A stretch of 45,495 bases of DNA. Origin: Akkermansia sp. (lineage in GTDB: Bacteria; Verrucomicrobiota; Verrucomicrobiia; Verrucomicrobiales; Akkermansiaceae). Positions within the stretch are counted from its first letter, which is position 1, and each line of letters starts with the position of its first letter. The translations under genes were made by a program, and so were the position numbers. Shown in pieces: positions 16,601 to 23,855 of this stretch. The notes under the pieces were generated by a model. The model had not been told where the DNA came from. It did not search any database and worked only from the letters and a program-made list of their open reading frames with translations. The stretch is taken from contig JAUNNT010000008.1 in NCBI GenBank assembly GCA_030531305.1, positions 1 through 45,495 of the forward strand, in the 5' to 3' direction.

Positions 16601-18076
16601 TTACTCCACCACGGGCAGCGGGGGGGTGGTCTTCCAGCCGCCGCGGGTGAAATCCGGGAACACCTGAGGGGCGCCGCCCTCGTTGACGGATTTCTCGGAG
16701 AGGGGGCCGACGGCGCTCCAGAGGGCGCCCTCATAGACGTTCTGGTCCATGGGCTCGCCGTTGTGCAGGCACTCGATGATGCGGCAGAGCATGATGTAGT
16801 CCATGCCGCCGTGGCCGCCCTGGCGAGTGGCGTCCTCACCGAGTCTCTTGTAGAGCGGGTGGTCCCACTTGTCGTGCATCACCTTCACCGCCTGCCTGCC
16901 CTGGAACCAGCGGTGGTAGCCGCCCATGTCGTCAATCTCGGCGCCGCCGGCGTGGGCGTGCGTCAGATCCTCCTCGGGCTTGGGGCTGATCTTCTCACCG
17001 GCGATGCGGGTGGGGTAGCCGGCCAGCGTGCCCTCCGTGCCCTGGATGAGGTTCTTGCGGTCGTAGGGGCGCGGGCTGGTCTCGTCCCACTGCACCAGGA
17101 TGGTGCGGCCGGCCTTGGTTTTGATGAGGGAGTTGCTCATGTCCGCGCACTTGAATTCGGTCTGGTTCCACTTGTGGTCGGCGGGGAAGTTCTCCTTGGC
17201 GAACTTGGCGCGGCCGATGGCGGGGCTGCCGAAGGAGACGATGCGGTCGAAGGTGTCGTCCGTGCGGGCGATGTTCATGTATTGCGCCACGGGGCCGAGG
17301 CCGTGCGTGGGGTAAAGGTTGCCGTTGCGCTCGGCGTAGTGGTAGGTGCGCCAGGAGCCGCAGCCGCGGTCCACGTCGAACATCTGGCTGCGCAGCTCGT
17401 GGATGTAGGAGGCCTCGCCGTGCAGCAGCTCGCCGATGAGACCCTGGCGGACCATGTTGAGGAACATGAGCTCCTCGCGCCCGTAGTTGCAGTTCTCCAT
17501 CATCATGCAGTGCTTCTGCGTGCGTTCCGCGGTGTCCACCACGCGCCACAGGTCCTCGATGGTGGTGGCCAGGGGCACCTCCACAAAGGCGTGGGCGCCG
17601 GACTCCATGACATCGATGGCGAACTGGGCGTGGGTGTCCCAGTTGGTGTTGATGATAACTGCATCGGGCTTAAGCTCTTGGAGCATCTTCTTGTAGGCAT
17701 TCTTGTCGCCGCTGTAGATGGCGGGGCGCTTCCCGGTGCGCTTCTGAATCCCGTCGGCCGCCTCCTGGGCGTAGTCGTCATAGAGGTCGCACACGCCCAC
17801 GACGGTGCAATTGGGGACGGCGGCAAGCTGGAGGGTCTGGGGGGTGCCGCGCTCGCCGAGGCCGATAACCGCAACACGCACATTTTCAATCTTCGGCGCA
17901 CGGAAATCGCCCATATAGATGGAGCCTTCCGGGCGGGGCTTCACGGCATCCGTCTGGATGGCGGCCACGTTTTTCTCATGAATTTCCTTCGCATACGAGG
18001 ACGTCCTGGCGGCATCCTGTGCCGCCACCGGCAAAATCGCCCCCAACAGGAGGGCGAGCGTTGTCAGCTTGGTCAT
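16601..18076 (-). CDS. Secreted GH109 family glycosidase (alpha-N-acetylgalactosaminidase type)
   Basis: GH109 enzymes remove terminal alpha-linked GalNAc, as on blood-group A and Tn structures of mucin, by an NAD-dependent oxidation-elimination mechanism. The 491-residue protein has a Sec signal (cleavage after VAAQ, residue 20), the dinucleotide-binding loop IGLGERG (71-77) of the Gfo/Idh/MocA fold, and family blocks shared with the second copy: TNWDTHA, EVPLATTIEDLW, MMENCNYGREELMFLNMV, NGNLYPTHGLGP and GRTILVQWDETSPRPY. The start at 18076 is preferred over an upstream TTG because a promoter ends eight bases before it. Substrate preference is inferred from the family and not proven. Confidence 0.9.
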   Translation of the reverse strand: MTKLTTLALLLGAILPVAAQDAARTSSYAKEIHEKNVAAIQTDAVKPRPEGSIYMGDFRAPKIENVRVAVIGLGERGTPQTLQLAAVPNCTVVGVCDLYDDYAQEAADGIQKRTGKRPAIYSGDKNAYKKMLQELKPDAVIINTNWDTHAQFAIDVMESGAHAFVEVPLATTIEDLWRVVDTAERTQKHCMMMENCNYGREELMFLNMVRQGLIGELLHGEASYIHELRSQMFDVDRGCGSWRTYHYAERNGNLYPTHGLGPVAQYMNIARTDDTFDRIVSFGSPAIGRAKFAKENFPADHKWNQTEFKCADMSNSLIKTKAGRTILVQWDETSPRPYDRKNLIQGTEGTLAGYPTRIAGEKISPKPEEDLTHAHAGGAEIDDMGGYHRWFQGRQAVKVMHDKWDHPLYKRLGEDATRQGGHGGMDYIMLCRIIECLHNGEPMDQNVYEGALWSAVGPLSEKSVNEGGAPQVFPDFTRGGWKTTPPLPVVE

Positions 18077-18084
18077 ATCCAATC

Positions 18085-18113
18085 CTTATACCAAATTCGC
18101 GCCTGTTTGCCAA
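18085..18113 (-). promoter_or_regulatory. Promoter of the secreted GH109 gene
   Basis: TTGGCA (18113-18108), 17 bp, TATAAG (18090-18085). Eight bases lie between the -10 and the ATG, implying a leaderless or nearly leaderless mRNA. Confidence 0.7.
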
Positions 18114-18155
18114 GTTTGAAAGGTGTCATTGCCCGCCGCCGCGGGTGTAACAGAT

Positions 18156-18758
18156 TCATTTGACAAAGCCCACCTTGTCGGCTTCGGTGATGGGGCGGAT
18201 AACGCGGCAGGGGTTTCCGGCGGCAAGGGTGCGGGGCGGGATATCATGGGTGACCACGCTGCCGCAGCCGATGACGGCCCCCTCCCCGATGGTGACGCCG
18301 GCCATGATTTTGACGTCGCCTGCAATCCAGGCCTTGTCGCCGATGGTGATGCGGCCGCCGATGAGGGCGCCCTGTGCGCGCTCGTCGGGGTCCAGGCTGT
18401 GGTTGGCGCTGTACATGCCCACATTGGGGCCGATGAGGACGTGGTTGCCGATGGATATGCGCGAACAGTCGAGCAAAACGGCCCCGAAGTTGATATAGAC
18501 GTCGTGGCCGATGAAGATGTTCTTGCCGAACTCGCAGGTGAAGTCCGGTTCCACGTACACATTCTCCCCCACGCTGCCGAAAAGCTGCTCCATGAGGCTT
18601 CGGCGCAGCTCCGGCTGCTCGTCGGTGGTCTTGTTGTACTGCTTGAAGATGGTCTTGGCGGCCACGCGGCGGTTGAAGAGGTCCGCGTCGAAGTCGTCGT
18701 ACACCATGTCCCTCTGCATCTTTTCCCAGGCGGTCAAATTCGTGTCGGAGTCGCTCAT
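18156..18758 (-). CDS. Hexapeptide-repeat O-acetyltransferase (Maa/NodL/LacA family)
   Basis: The 200-residue protein has an N-terminal maltose/galactoside acetyltransferase-type cap (about 8-60, with MVYDDFDADLF) and a left-handed beta-helix of imperfect hexapeptides (about 75-185). It also has the active-site ANHSLDPDERAQ segment with the catalytic His (His118 by count) and GNPCRVIRPI near the end. It should transfer acetyl from acetyl-CoA to a sugar hydroxyl in the cytoplasm. It sits between two GH109 genes and is divergent from the second. A role in acetylating the released sugars is possible but unproven. Confidence 0.88.
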   Translation of the reverse strand: MSDSDTNLTAWEKMQRDMVYDDFDADLFNRRVAAKTIFKQYNKTTDEQPELRRSLMEQLFGSVGENVYVEPDFTCEFGKNIFIGHDVYINFGAVLLDCSRISIGNHVLIGPNVGMYSANHSLDPDERAQGALIGGRITIGDKAWIAGDVKIMAGVTIGEGAVIGCGSVVTHDIPPRTLAAGNPCRVIRPITEADKVGFVK

Positions 18759-18767
18759 ACTGCCGCC

Positions 18768-18796
18768 ATGCTACCGCAAACGCGCCGCGGATGCAA
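18768..18796 (-). promoter_or_regulatory. Promoter of the acetyltransferase gene
   Basis: TTGCAT (18796-18791), 17 bp, TAGCAT (18773-18768), nine bases before the ATG at 18758. Back-to-back with the promoter of the second GH109 gene. Confidence 0.65.
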
Positions 18797-18806
18797 CCAT
18801 ATCCGC

Positions 18807-18834
18807 TTGACTTGCCGCGGGAATCGGCTAGAAT
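18807..18834 (+). promoter_or_regulatory. Promoter of the second GH109 gene
   Basis: TTGACT (18807-18812), 16 bp, TAGAAT (18829-18834). The ATG at 18858 follows after 23 bases, and GGAAG (18839-18843) lies between, too far upstream for a classic Shine-Dalgarno site. Confidence 0.65.
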
Positions 18835-18857
18835 TCAAGGAAGTTCAACGCACTCCC

Positions 18858-20198
18858 ATGGGAAGGAGCAGACTGGCCACCGCTGCGCGCATCCACGTGC
18901 AGAACACCGCACCGGGAAGAACGGATTTCGTTCCGCTGCGCCCGGCGGGGGCGGTGTACCTCGGCAACTTCCGCGCCCCCGCCCTGGAGACGGTCCGCCT
19001 TGGCATTGTGGGGCTTGGAGAGCGCTGCGGGGTGCTGCTGGAGCAGCTGAAAACCATCCCTCACGCGGAGGTGGTGGGGCTGTGCGACCTGTCGCTGCCT
19101 GCGCTGCAGGCGGCGGCGCAGGAGTGCCCGCCGGAGCTTTCCGGGGCGCTGCACCTGTTCAGCGGACCGCAGGGATACGAGCGCATGCTGGAGGAGGCGC
19201 ACCCGGACGCGGTGCTCATCTGCACCACGTGGGCCACGCACGCGTCCATGGCCGTGGCGGCCATGGAGCACGGGGCGCACGCGCTGGTGGAGGTGCCCCT
19301 GGGGCTCACCCTGCAGGAGCTTTGGCAGGTGGTGGACACCGCCGAGCGCACGCAGAGGCACTGCATGATGATGGAGAACTGCTGCTACGGGCGAGACGAG
19401 CTGATGTTCCTCAACATGGTGCGGCAGGGGTTCATCGGGGACTTGCTGCACGGGGAGGCCGCCTACATCCACGACCTGCGGGAGCGCCAGCTCAACGCGG
19501 AGACGGACTGGCACCTCGCCCACCTCGCCACCCGCAACGGCAACCTCTACCCCACCCACGGGCTCGGCCCGCTCGCGCAGTACATGAACCTCGCGCGCAC
19601 GGACGACACCTTCGACCGCATCGTCTCCCTGAGCAGCCCCGCCCTGGGGCGCGCCGCCTACGCGGAGAAAAACCTGCCGCCCGACCACCCGTGGAACCAG
19701 GTGGAGTTCAAGTGCGGCGACATCAACACCTCCATCATCAAAACACGTTTGGGACGCACCATCCTGGTGCAGTGGGACGAGACCAGCCCGCGCCCGTACA
19801 ACCGCCGCAACCTCATCCAGGGCACGGAGGGCACGCTGGCGGGATTCCCCACCCGCATCGCCGGTGCCGGGTTGAACGACGGCAGCGAATGGGTGGTGGG
19901 CGACGATGCCCTGGAGCCGCTGCGCGAGCGTTTCGAGCACCCCCTGTGGCGGCGGCTCGGCGAGGCCGCAGCGGAGGCCGACAGCCGCGGCGGCATGAAC
20001 TACATCCTGCTGGCCCGCATTGTGGAATGCCTGCACCGCGGCGAGCCGCTGGACCAGAACGTGTACGAGGGCGCGCTGTGGAGCGCCGTGGCCCCGCTCT
20101 CCGAGAAATCCGTACGCGAGGGCGGCCTGCCCCAGGGCTTCCCGGATTTCACCCGCGGCGACTGGCAATCCACCCCTCCCCTGGGGATTGTGGAGTGA
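18858..20198 (+). CDS. GH109 family protein without a recognisable signal peptide
   Basis: This 446-residue paralogue of the secreted GH109 keeps the dinucleotide loop VGLGERC (51-57, Cys replacing the last Gly), EVPLGLTLQELW, MMENCCYGRDELMFLNMV, NGNLYPTHGLGP and GRTILVQWDETSPRPY. It lacks an N-terminal hydrophobic segment at the chosen start, so it may act in the cytoplasm or leave by another route. It also lacks about 25 residues found in the other copy after the EGTLAG block (the region with HAHAGGAEIDDMGGYHRWF). Both changes suggest a different substrate size or location. A much longer in-frame reading upstream is a shadow of the acetyltransferase gene. Confidence 0.88.
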   Translation: MGRSRLATAARIHVQNTAPGRTDFVPLRPAGAVYLGNFRAPALETVRLGIVGLGERCGVLLEQLKTIPHAEVVGLCDLSLPALQAAAQECPPELSGALHLFSGPQGYERMLEEAHPDAVLICTTWATHASMAVAAMEHGAHALVEVPLGLTLQELWQVVDTAERTQRHCMMMENCCYGRDELMFLNMVRQGFIGDLLHGEAAYIHDLRERQLNAETDWHLAHLATRNGNLYPTHGLGPLAQYMNLARTDDTFDRIVSLSSPALGRAAYAEKNLPPDHPWNQVEFKCGDINTSIIKTRLGRTILVQWDETSPRPYNRRNLIQGTEGTLAGFPTRIAGAGLNDGSEWVVGDDALEPLRERFEHPLWRRLGEAAAEADSRGGMNYILLARIVECLHRGEPLDQNVYEGALWSAVAPLSEKSVREGGLPQGFPDFTRGDWQSTPPLGIVE

Positions 20199-20293
20199 CG
20201 CAGCCTGCGGCTATGCGATGGGGAAACGTGCCTCCCCGCCAACTGGTCCAAGCACACAACTGGAAAATGCAAAATGTACAAAATAAGCCAAAT

Positions 20294-20331
20294 AAGTCAA
20301 TAAATTTGTCTGTTTTTGAATGTTTTGACTT
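20294..20331. promoter_or_regulatory. Possible operator upstream of the AbiE pair
   Basis: Inverted repeat AAGTCAA (20294-20300) and TTGACTT (20325-20331), perfect 7-bp arms 24 bp apart, the right arm covering the -35 region. It lies in a locally AT-rich 170-bp intergenic stretch. AbiEi-type antitoxins are known to repress their own promoter through inverted repeats, which makes this a candidate site. Confidence 0.4.
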
Positions 20332-20358
20332 GACATCTCCAGCGGAATGGGGTATTGA
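20330..20358 (+). promoter_or_regulatory. Promoter of the AbiE pair
   Basis: TTGACA (20330-20335), 17 bp, TATTGA (20353-20358), 14 bases before the ATG at 20373. Confidence 0.55.
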
Positions 20359-20372
20359 CAGATCATATCGGC

Positions 20373-20972
20373 ATGCATAGCGTAGAAGAGATAGAATCCC
20401 TGTTCCGCCGGCACGGCTGGGTGATGCGCCGGGGCGAACTGGCGCAGGCGGGCGTGCATGCCTGCACCCTTGGCCGCCTGATGAGCGAGGGGCTGATACT
20501 CAAGCCGCGCACAGGGTATTACCTGTGGGTGGCGGAGGACGGACCGGACGAGCTGGCGCTGCTTCTGAAGATTGCTCCTGAGGGCATAGTCGCCATGGAC
20601 AGCGCGCTGAGCGTGTACGGCTACACGGACCGCGTCCCCAACCGCTGGCATCTGGCTCTACCGCAAAACACCAACAGGAGCAAATACCGCCGCGGGTATC
20701 CACCCATCCAGCCGTATTTCCTCACCCCGGAATCCCTGAAGCTGGGTGCCACCCGCGTCCGCTACCAAGGCCACCGCATTCCCGTGTACGACCGAGAACG
20801 CACGATATGCGACTGCATCACCCGCCGCAACCGGATGGACCGGGAAGTTTTCGTGAAAGCCGTGCGTGCGTACTGCGAGGATCCCAAGCGGAATATCGCC
20901 AAACTCTCGGACTACGCAAACAAGCTCGGCATACGCCAACCAACCATGGATATTGTGGGACTATGGCAATAA
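20373..20972 (+). CDS. abiEi: AbiEi-type antitoxin (type IV toxin-antitoxin)
   Basis: The 199-residue protein matches the AbiEi layout: an N-terminal winged helix-turn-helix (about 1-60, with RHGWVMRRGELAQAGVHACTLGRLMSEG) followed by the AbiEi antitoxin domain containing the ALSVYGYTD and YDRERTICDCI segments. In this family the protein represses its own operon and neutralises the AbiEii toxin without binding it. A TTG start six codons upstream lies within the -10, so the ATG at 20373 is used. The last ten bases overlap the next gene, as in many AbiE operons. Confidence 0.88.
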   Translation: MHSVEEIESLFRRHGWVMRRGELAQAGVHACTLGRLMSEGLILKPRTGYYLWVAEDGPDELALLLKIAPEGIVAMDSALSVYGYTDRVPNRWHLALPQNTNRSKYRRGYPPIQPYFLTPESLKLGATRVRYQGHRIPVYDRERTICDCITRRNRMDREVFVKAVRAYCEDPKRNIAKLSDYANKLGIRQPTMDIVGLWQ

Positions 20973-21862
20973 AAGACAAAGCGGCATCCGCGCTGGCGCG
21001 ACTCCACACCAAAGCAGAGGCCATCGGGGAAAGCTACCAGCAAACCCTGCTCCTGTTCTGCCAGGAGGAGTTCATGCGCCGCATTGCGCTCAGCCCTTAT
21101 GCGGACAAATTGATTTTGAAAGGAGGACTGTTCCTGTACATGGCCATGAATCACAGCGGCCGCACCACCATGGACGCAGATTTCCTCCTGCGGAATCTGG
21201 GCAACGATGAAACCTCCATCCGCACCATGCTGGACCGCATCATTGCCGCGCCTACGGAAAACGACTACGTCACCTTTGACGTGCTGGGTTTGAAACCCAT
21301 CGCCCTACAGCAGCAGTACCACGGCATGCAGGCATCCATCGTAGCCCGTATCAAGCGTGTGAGGGTGCCACTGTTCGTTGATTTCGGGATAGGGGACGTC
21401 ATCGTTCCGTCACCTGAGATAAGGACGCTCAGCCCGCTCCTGCCGGACAACACCGCACCACAGATCCTCACCTACTCCATGGAAAGCACCATTGCGGAAA
21501 AGTATGATGCCATCGTCCAGCGCATGGAACAAACCAGCCGCATGAAAGATTTTTTCGACATCTGCAACCTGAGCAGGACCTTCCCGTTCCATGGAGCCAC
21601 GCTGCAACGCGCCATGAGGGAAACCTTGGCACACCGCGGCACGCATCACGATGCAAAGACATTCAGCTATGTGGAAAAGCTGGCTAGCATGCCCGAAATG
21701 CACAGGAAGTGGCTGTTCTTCAACCGCAGCTTGGGCAGCGCGTCCATGCCGTTTGATGAGGCGATGCAACTAATAATCCTTTTCCTCAAACCTGTGGTGG
21801 AAACGATTGTCATGGATGGCGATTTCAAACTTTCCTGGGTCCCCGGTCAGGGCTGGCAATAA
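20963..21862 (+). CDS. abiEii: AbiEii/AbiGii-type nucleotidyltransferase toxin
   Basis: The 299-residue protein carries the four family motifs: LKGG (52-55) and DADF (71-74) of the nucleotidyltransferase core, a third acidic position in FVDFGIGD (138-145), and the downstream ESTIAEKYDAI and MKDFFDI segments (174-200) with the conserved Lys and Asp. Such toxins modify tRNA or bind nucleotides and stop growth, giving phage defence or plasmid stabilisation. It overlaps the antitoxin gene by ten bases. An earlier in-frame start lies inside the antitoxin and is not supported. No mobile-element genes flank the pair. Confidence 0.88.
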   Translation: MAIKDKAASALARLHTKAEAIGESYQQTLLLFCQEEFMRRIALSPYADKLILKGGLFLYMAMNHSGRTTMDADFLLRNLGNDETSIRTMLDRIIAAPTENDYVTFDVLGLKPIALQQQYHGMQASIVARIKRVRVPLFVDFGIGDVIVPSPEIRTLSPLLPDNTAPQILTYSMESTIAEKYDAIVQRMEQTSRMKDFFDICNLSRTFPFHGATLQRAMRETLAHRGTHHDAKTFSYVEKLASMPEMHRKWLFFNRSLGSASMPFDEAMQLIILFLKPVVETIVMDGDFKLSWVPGQGWQ

Positions 21863-21891
21863 GCAATACCCGAAATTGACACACCGCGTTG

Positions 21892-21919
21892 TTGACTTTG
21901 GGGGTTGCGCTGGTAAAAT
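21892..21919 (+). promoter_or_regulatory. Promoter of the BI-1 family gene
   Basis: TTGACT (21892-21897), 16 bp, TAAAAT (21914-21919), seven bases before the ATG at 21927. The predicted transcript would begin at the start codon. Confidence 0.75.
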
Positions 21920-21926
21920 GGCGGGC

Positions 21927-22625
21927 ATGGAAAATCCCATCTACACCCAAGGAGAAGTTTACGGGGAGCAGGACGCCTCCCTGGCAAAGGCATATCTGAA
22001 CAAGGTCTACCTCTGGATGTCTGTCACCATGCTGGTGACGGCCGGGGTGGCCTCGTGGACCACGCACAACCTGGACGCCATGATGTTTGCGGCGGAGCAC
22101 CCGTGGATGCTGCTGCTGGGCGGGCTGGGCATTGTGCTGGTGATGAGCTTCGGCGCGCGCGCGCTTCCGTCGGCCATGCTGGGGCTGCTGCTGATTCTGT
22201 TCTCCGCGGTGGAGGGGCTGTTCCTGGGCCCGGTGCTGCAGGCGTACACACAGCACTCCGTGGGGCTGGCGTTCGGCTGCACGGCCGGCATGTTCGGTGC
22301 CATGTCCATCTACGGCTACTTCACCAAGCGCAACCTGCAGGGCATGGGGCGCATGCTCATCATGGCGCTCATCGGCCTCATCGTGGCGGGTGTCATCAAC
22401 ATCTTCTGGGGCAACGGCACGTTCGACCTCGCGGTGTCCGTCATCGGCGTCATCGTGTTCTGCCTCTTCACCGCGTACGACACGCAGAAAATCCTTCGGG
22501 AGGGCCTGTACTGCGAGGATGAGGAAATCCGCCGCAAGGGCGCCGTCATGGGCGCGCTGGCGCTGTACCTGGACTTCCTGAACCTGTTCCTGTACCTGCT
22601 GCGCATCCTGGGCAGCCGGGACTGA
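21927..22625 (+). CDS. Bax inhibitor-1 / YccA family integral membrane protein
   Basis: The 232-residue protein has seven hydrophobic segments and the family features: an N-terminal soluble stretch (1-28), the SIYGYFTKRNLQGMGRML motif after the fourth or fifth segment, FCLFTAYDTQKI in the sixth, and ALALYLDFLNLFLYLLRIL at the C-terminus, where the conserved Asp contributes to the pH-sensing centre. Bacterial relatives include YccA, which inhibits FtsH, and Ca2+-leak channels; which applies here is unknown. The start is fixed by the promoter ending seven bases upstream. khpB follows after 31 bases. Confidence 0.9.
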   Translation: MENPIYTQGEVYGEQDASLAKAYLNKVYLWMSVTMLVTAGVASWTTHNLDAMMFAAEHPWMLLLGGLGIVLVMSFGARALPSAMLGLLLILFSAVEGLFLGPVLQAYTQHSVGLAFGCTAGMFGAMSIYGYFTKRNLQGMGRMLIMALIGLIVAGVINIFWGNGTFDLAVSVIGVIVFCLFTAYDTQKILREGLYCEDEEIRRKGAVMGALALYLDFLNLFLYLLRILGSRD

Positions 22626-22656
22626 TTCCCTTTCATCAACCTAGACCAATCCAGCC

Positions 22657-23115
22657 ATGAACGACAAACTCGCCACCCTGGCCACAGAAGCAGCAACCAG
22701 CATCCTCACCCCGCTGGGCTTTGAATTCAAGCTCGAGGCCCAACCCTACGAGGACAGCGTGCAAATCATGATCGAGAGCCCGGACGCCCGCTTCCTCATC
22801 GGCGAGGAAGGCGACCGCCTGGACGACCTGCAGTACCTGGTGAACCGCCTGGTGCAGGCCAAGTGGGAGGATGCGCCGCGCGTGCGGCTGGATTGCGACC
22901 ACTACCGCGAGCGCGCGGAGGAGAAGCTGCTGCGCCGTGCGCGTTCCCGCGCGGAGCGCGTGCTGGAGACGGGCAAGCCGCTGCAGATGGAGAAGCTGAA
23001 CGCCTACCAGCGCCGCCTGGTGCACAACGCGCTGGCGGAAATCCCCGGCATCCGCACCTGCTCGGAGGAAACGGACTCCCGCTTCAAGCGCATCACCATC
23101 TCCCGCGCAGACTGA
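22657..23115 (+). CDS. khpB: KH-R3H RNA-binding protein (KhpB/Jag)
   Basis: The 152-residue protein has a type II KH domain with an acidic loop (LIGEEGDRLDDLQYLVNRL, 47-65; usual GxxG replaced by GEEG) and an R3H domain with R120 and H123 in QRRLVHNAL. Jag/EloR relatives bind RNA and affect cell elongation. The N-terminal Jag linker domain of Firmicutes is absent, giving the short form seen in other phyla. It is usually found near yidC and rnpA, which are not in this window. It overlaps the next gene by one base (TGATG). Confidence 0.88.
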   Translation: MNDKLATLATEAATSILTPLGFEFKLEAQPYEDSVQIMIESPDARFLIGEEGDRLDDLQYLVNRLVQAKWEDAPRVRLDCDHYRERAEEKLLRRARSRAERVLETGKPLQMEKLNAYQRRLVHNALAEIPGIRTCSEETDSRFKRITISRAD

Positions 23116-23843
23116 TGCTCCTGCGGCCGGCAGTCCTGTGGTTGTCGGCAGTTCTCCCGCTGTCGGCCGAGACCTACACGTTCTACGTGCAGCAGGGCAC
23201 GCCAGCCCCGCGCTACGAAAAGCAAATGGAGCTGGTGCATAAGGCGGATCCCGCCGCAGCCTGCGTGCAGCGCCGGCTGAAGGACAAGAGCGCCACCCTG
23301 GAGGACGCGGAGAGCGCCGCCGAGGCCATCCGCAACGGTGCCGTGCAGCTGCCCTGCGTGGTGGTGGCGGACGCGCAGGGGGCGTACGCCGCCCTGCCCC
23401 TCGACAAACTGGACGAGGCCGCCATTGGGAAAGCCAGGGAGGCCGCGCAATCCCCCACCCGCAAGCAGGAGCAGGAGAAGCGCGACTTCGACGCCGACTG
23501 CTATCTGCTGTACGCCCGCCTTTCCCTGCTGGAGCAGACACCCGAGCGCGTGCGAGCCAACATTGCCGACTGCCGCAAGCTCATGGACCGCGCCGTGAAC
23601 AACCCGCAGGCGTGGCAGGAGCTGGGGCTGCGCGCGCTCTACCCGCTGCTGATGCTGGAGTACGCGCAGGGCCACCGCGCCAACGGCGCGCACACGCCGG
23701 AGACGGAGGCCAAGCTGCTGGAGGCCATTGCCGCGCTGGAGGCTGTGCGCGACCTGGACCCGGAATCCACCTGCGGCCGCAAAGCGCACGAGGAGCGCGA
23801 ACGCCTGCGCATGGCACGCCGTCAGGCGCGTCAGGCAGAATAG
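23115..23843 (+). CDS. Exported protein with helical repeats, function unknown
   Basis: The 242-residue protein starts with a short signal peptide (MLLRPAVLWLSAVLPLSAE). It then has a region with a thioredoxin-like feel (TYTFYVQQGTPAPRYEKQME) and, from about 110 on, paired helices resembling TPR units, including QAWQELGLRALYPLLMLEYAQG. No catalytic residues were seen. The TGATG overlap with khpB shows cotranscription and coupled translation. The following GH36 gene begins 12 bases later, so the four genes from BI-1 to GH36 may form one transcript. The thioredoxin-like reading is a guess. Confidence 0.75.
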   Translation: MLLRPAVLWLSAVLPLSAETYTFYVQQGTPAPRYEKQMELVHKADPAAACVQRRLKDKSATLEDAESAAEAIRNGAVQLPCVVVADAQGAYAALPLDKLDEAAIGKAREAAQSPTRKQEQEKRDFDADCYLLYARLSLLEQTPERVRANIADCRKLMDRAVNNPQAWQELGLRALYPLLMLEYAQGHRANGAHTPETEAKLLEAIAALEAVRDLDPESTCGRKAHEERERLRMARRQARQAE

Positions 23844-23855
23844 TTTTCTCCCACC

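Noticed and set aside
18123..18857. N-terminal extension of the second GH109
   Set aside because: The frame is a shadow of the acetyltransferase gene and crosses a divergent promoter pair.
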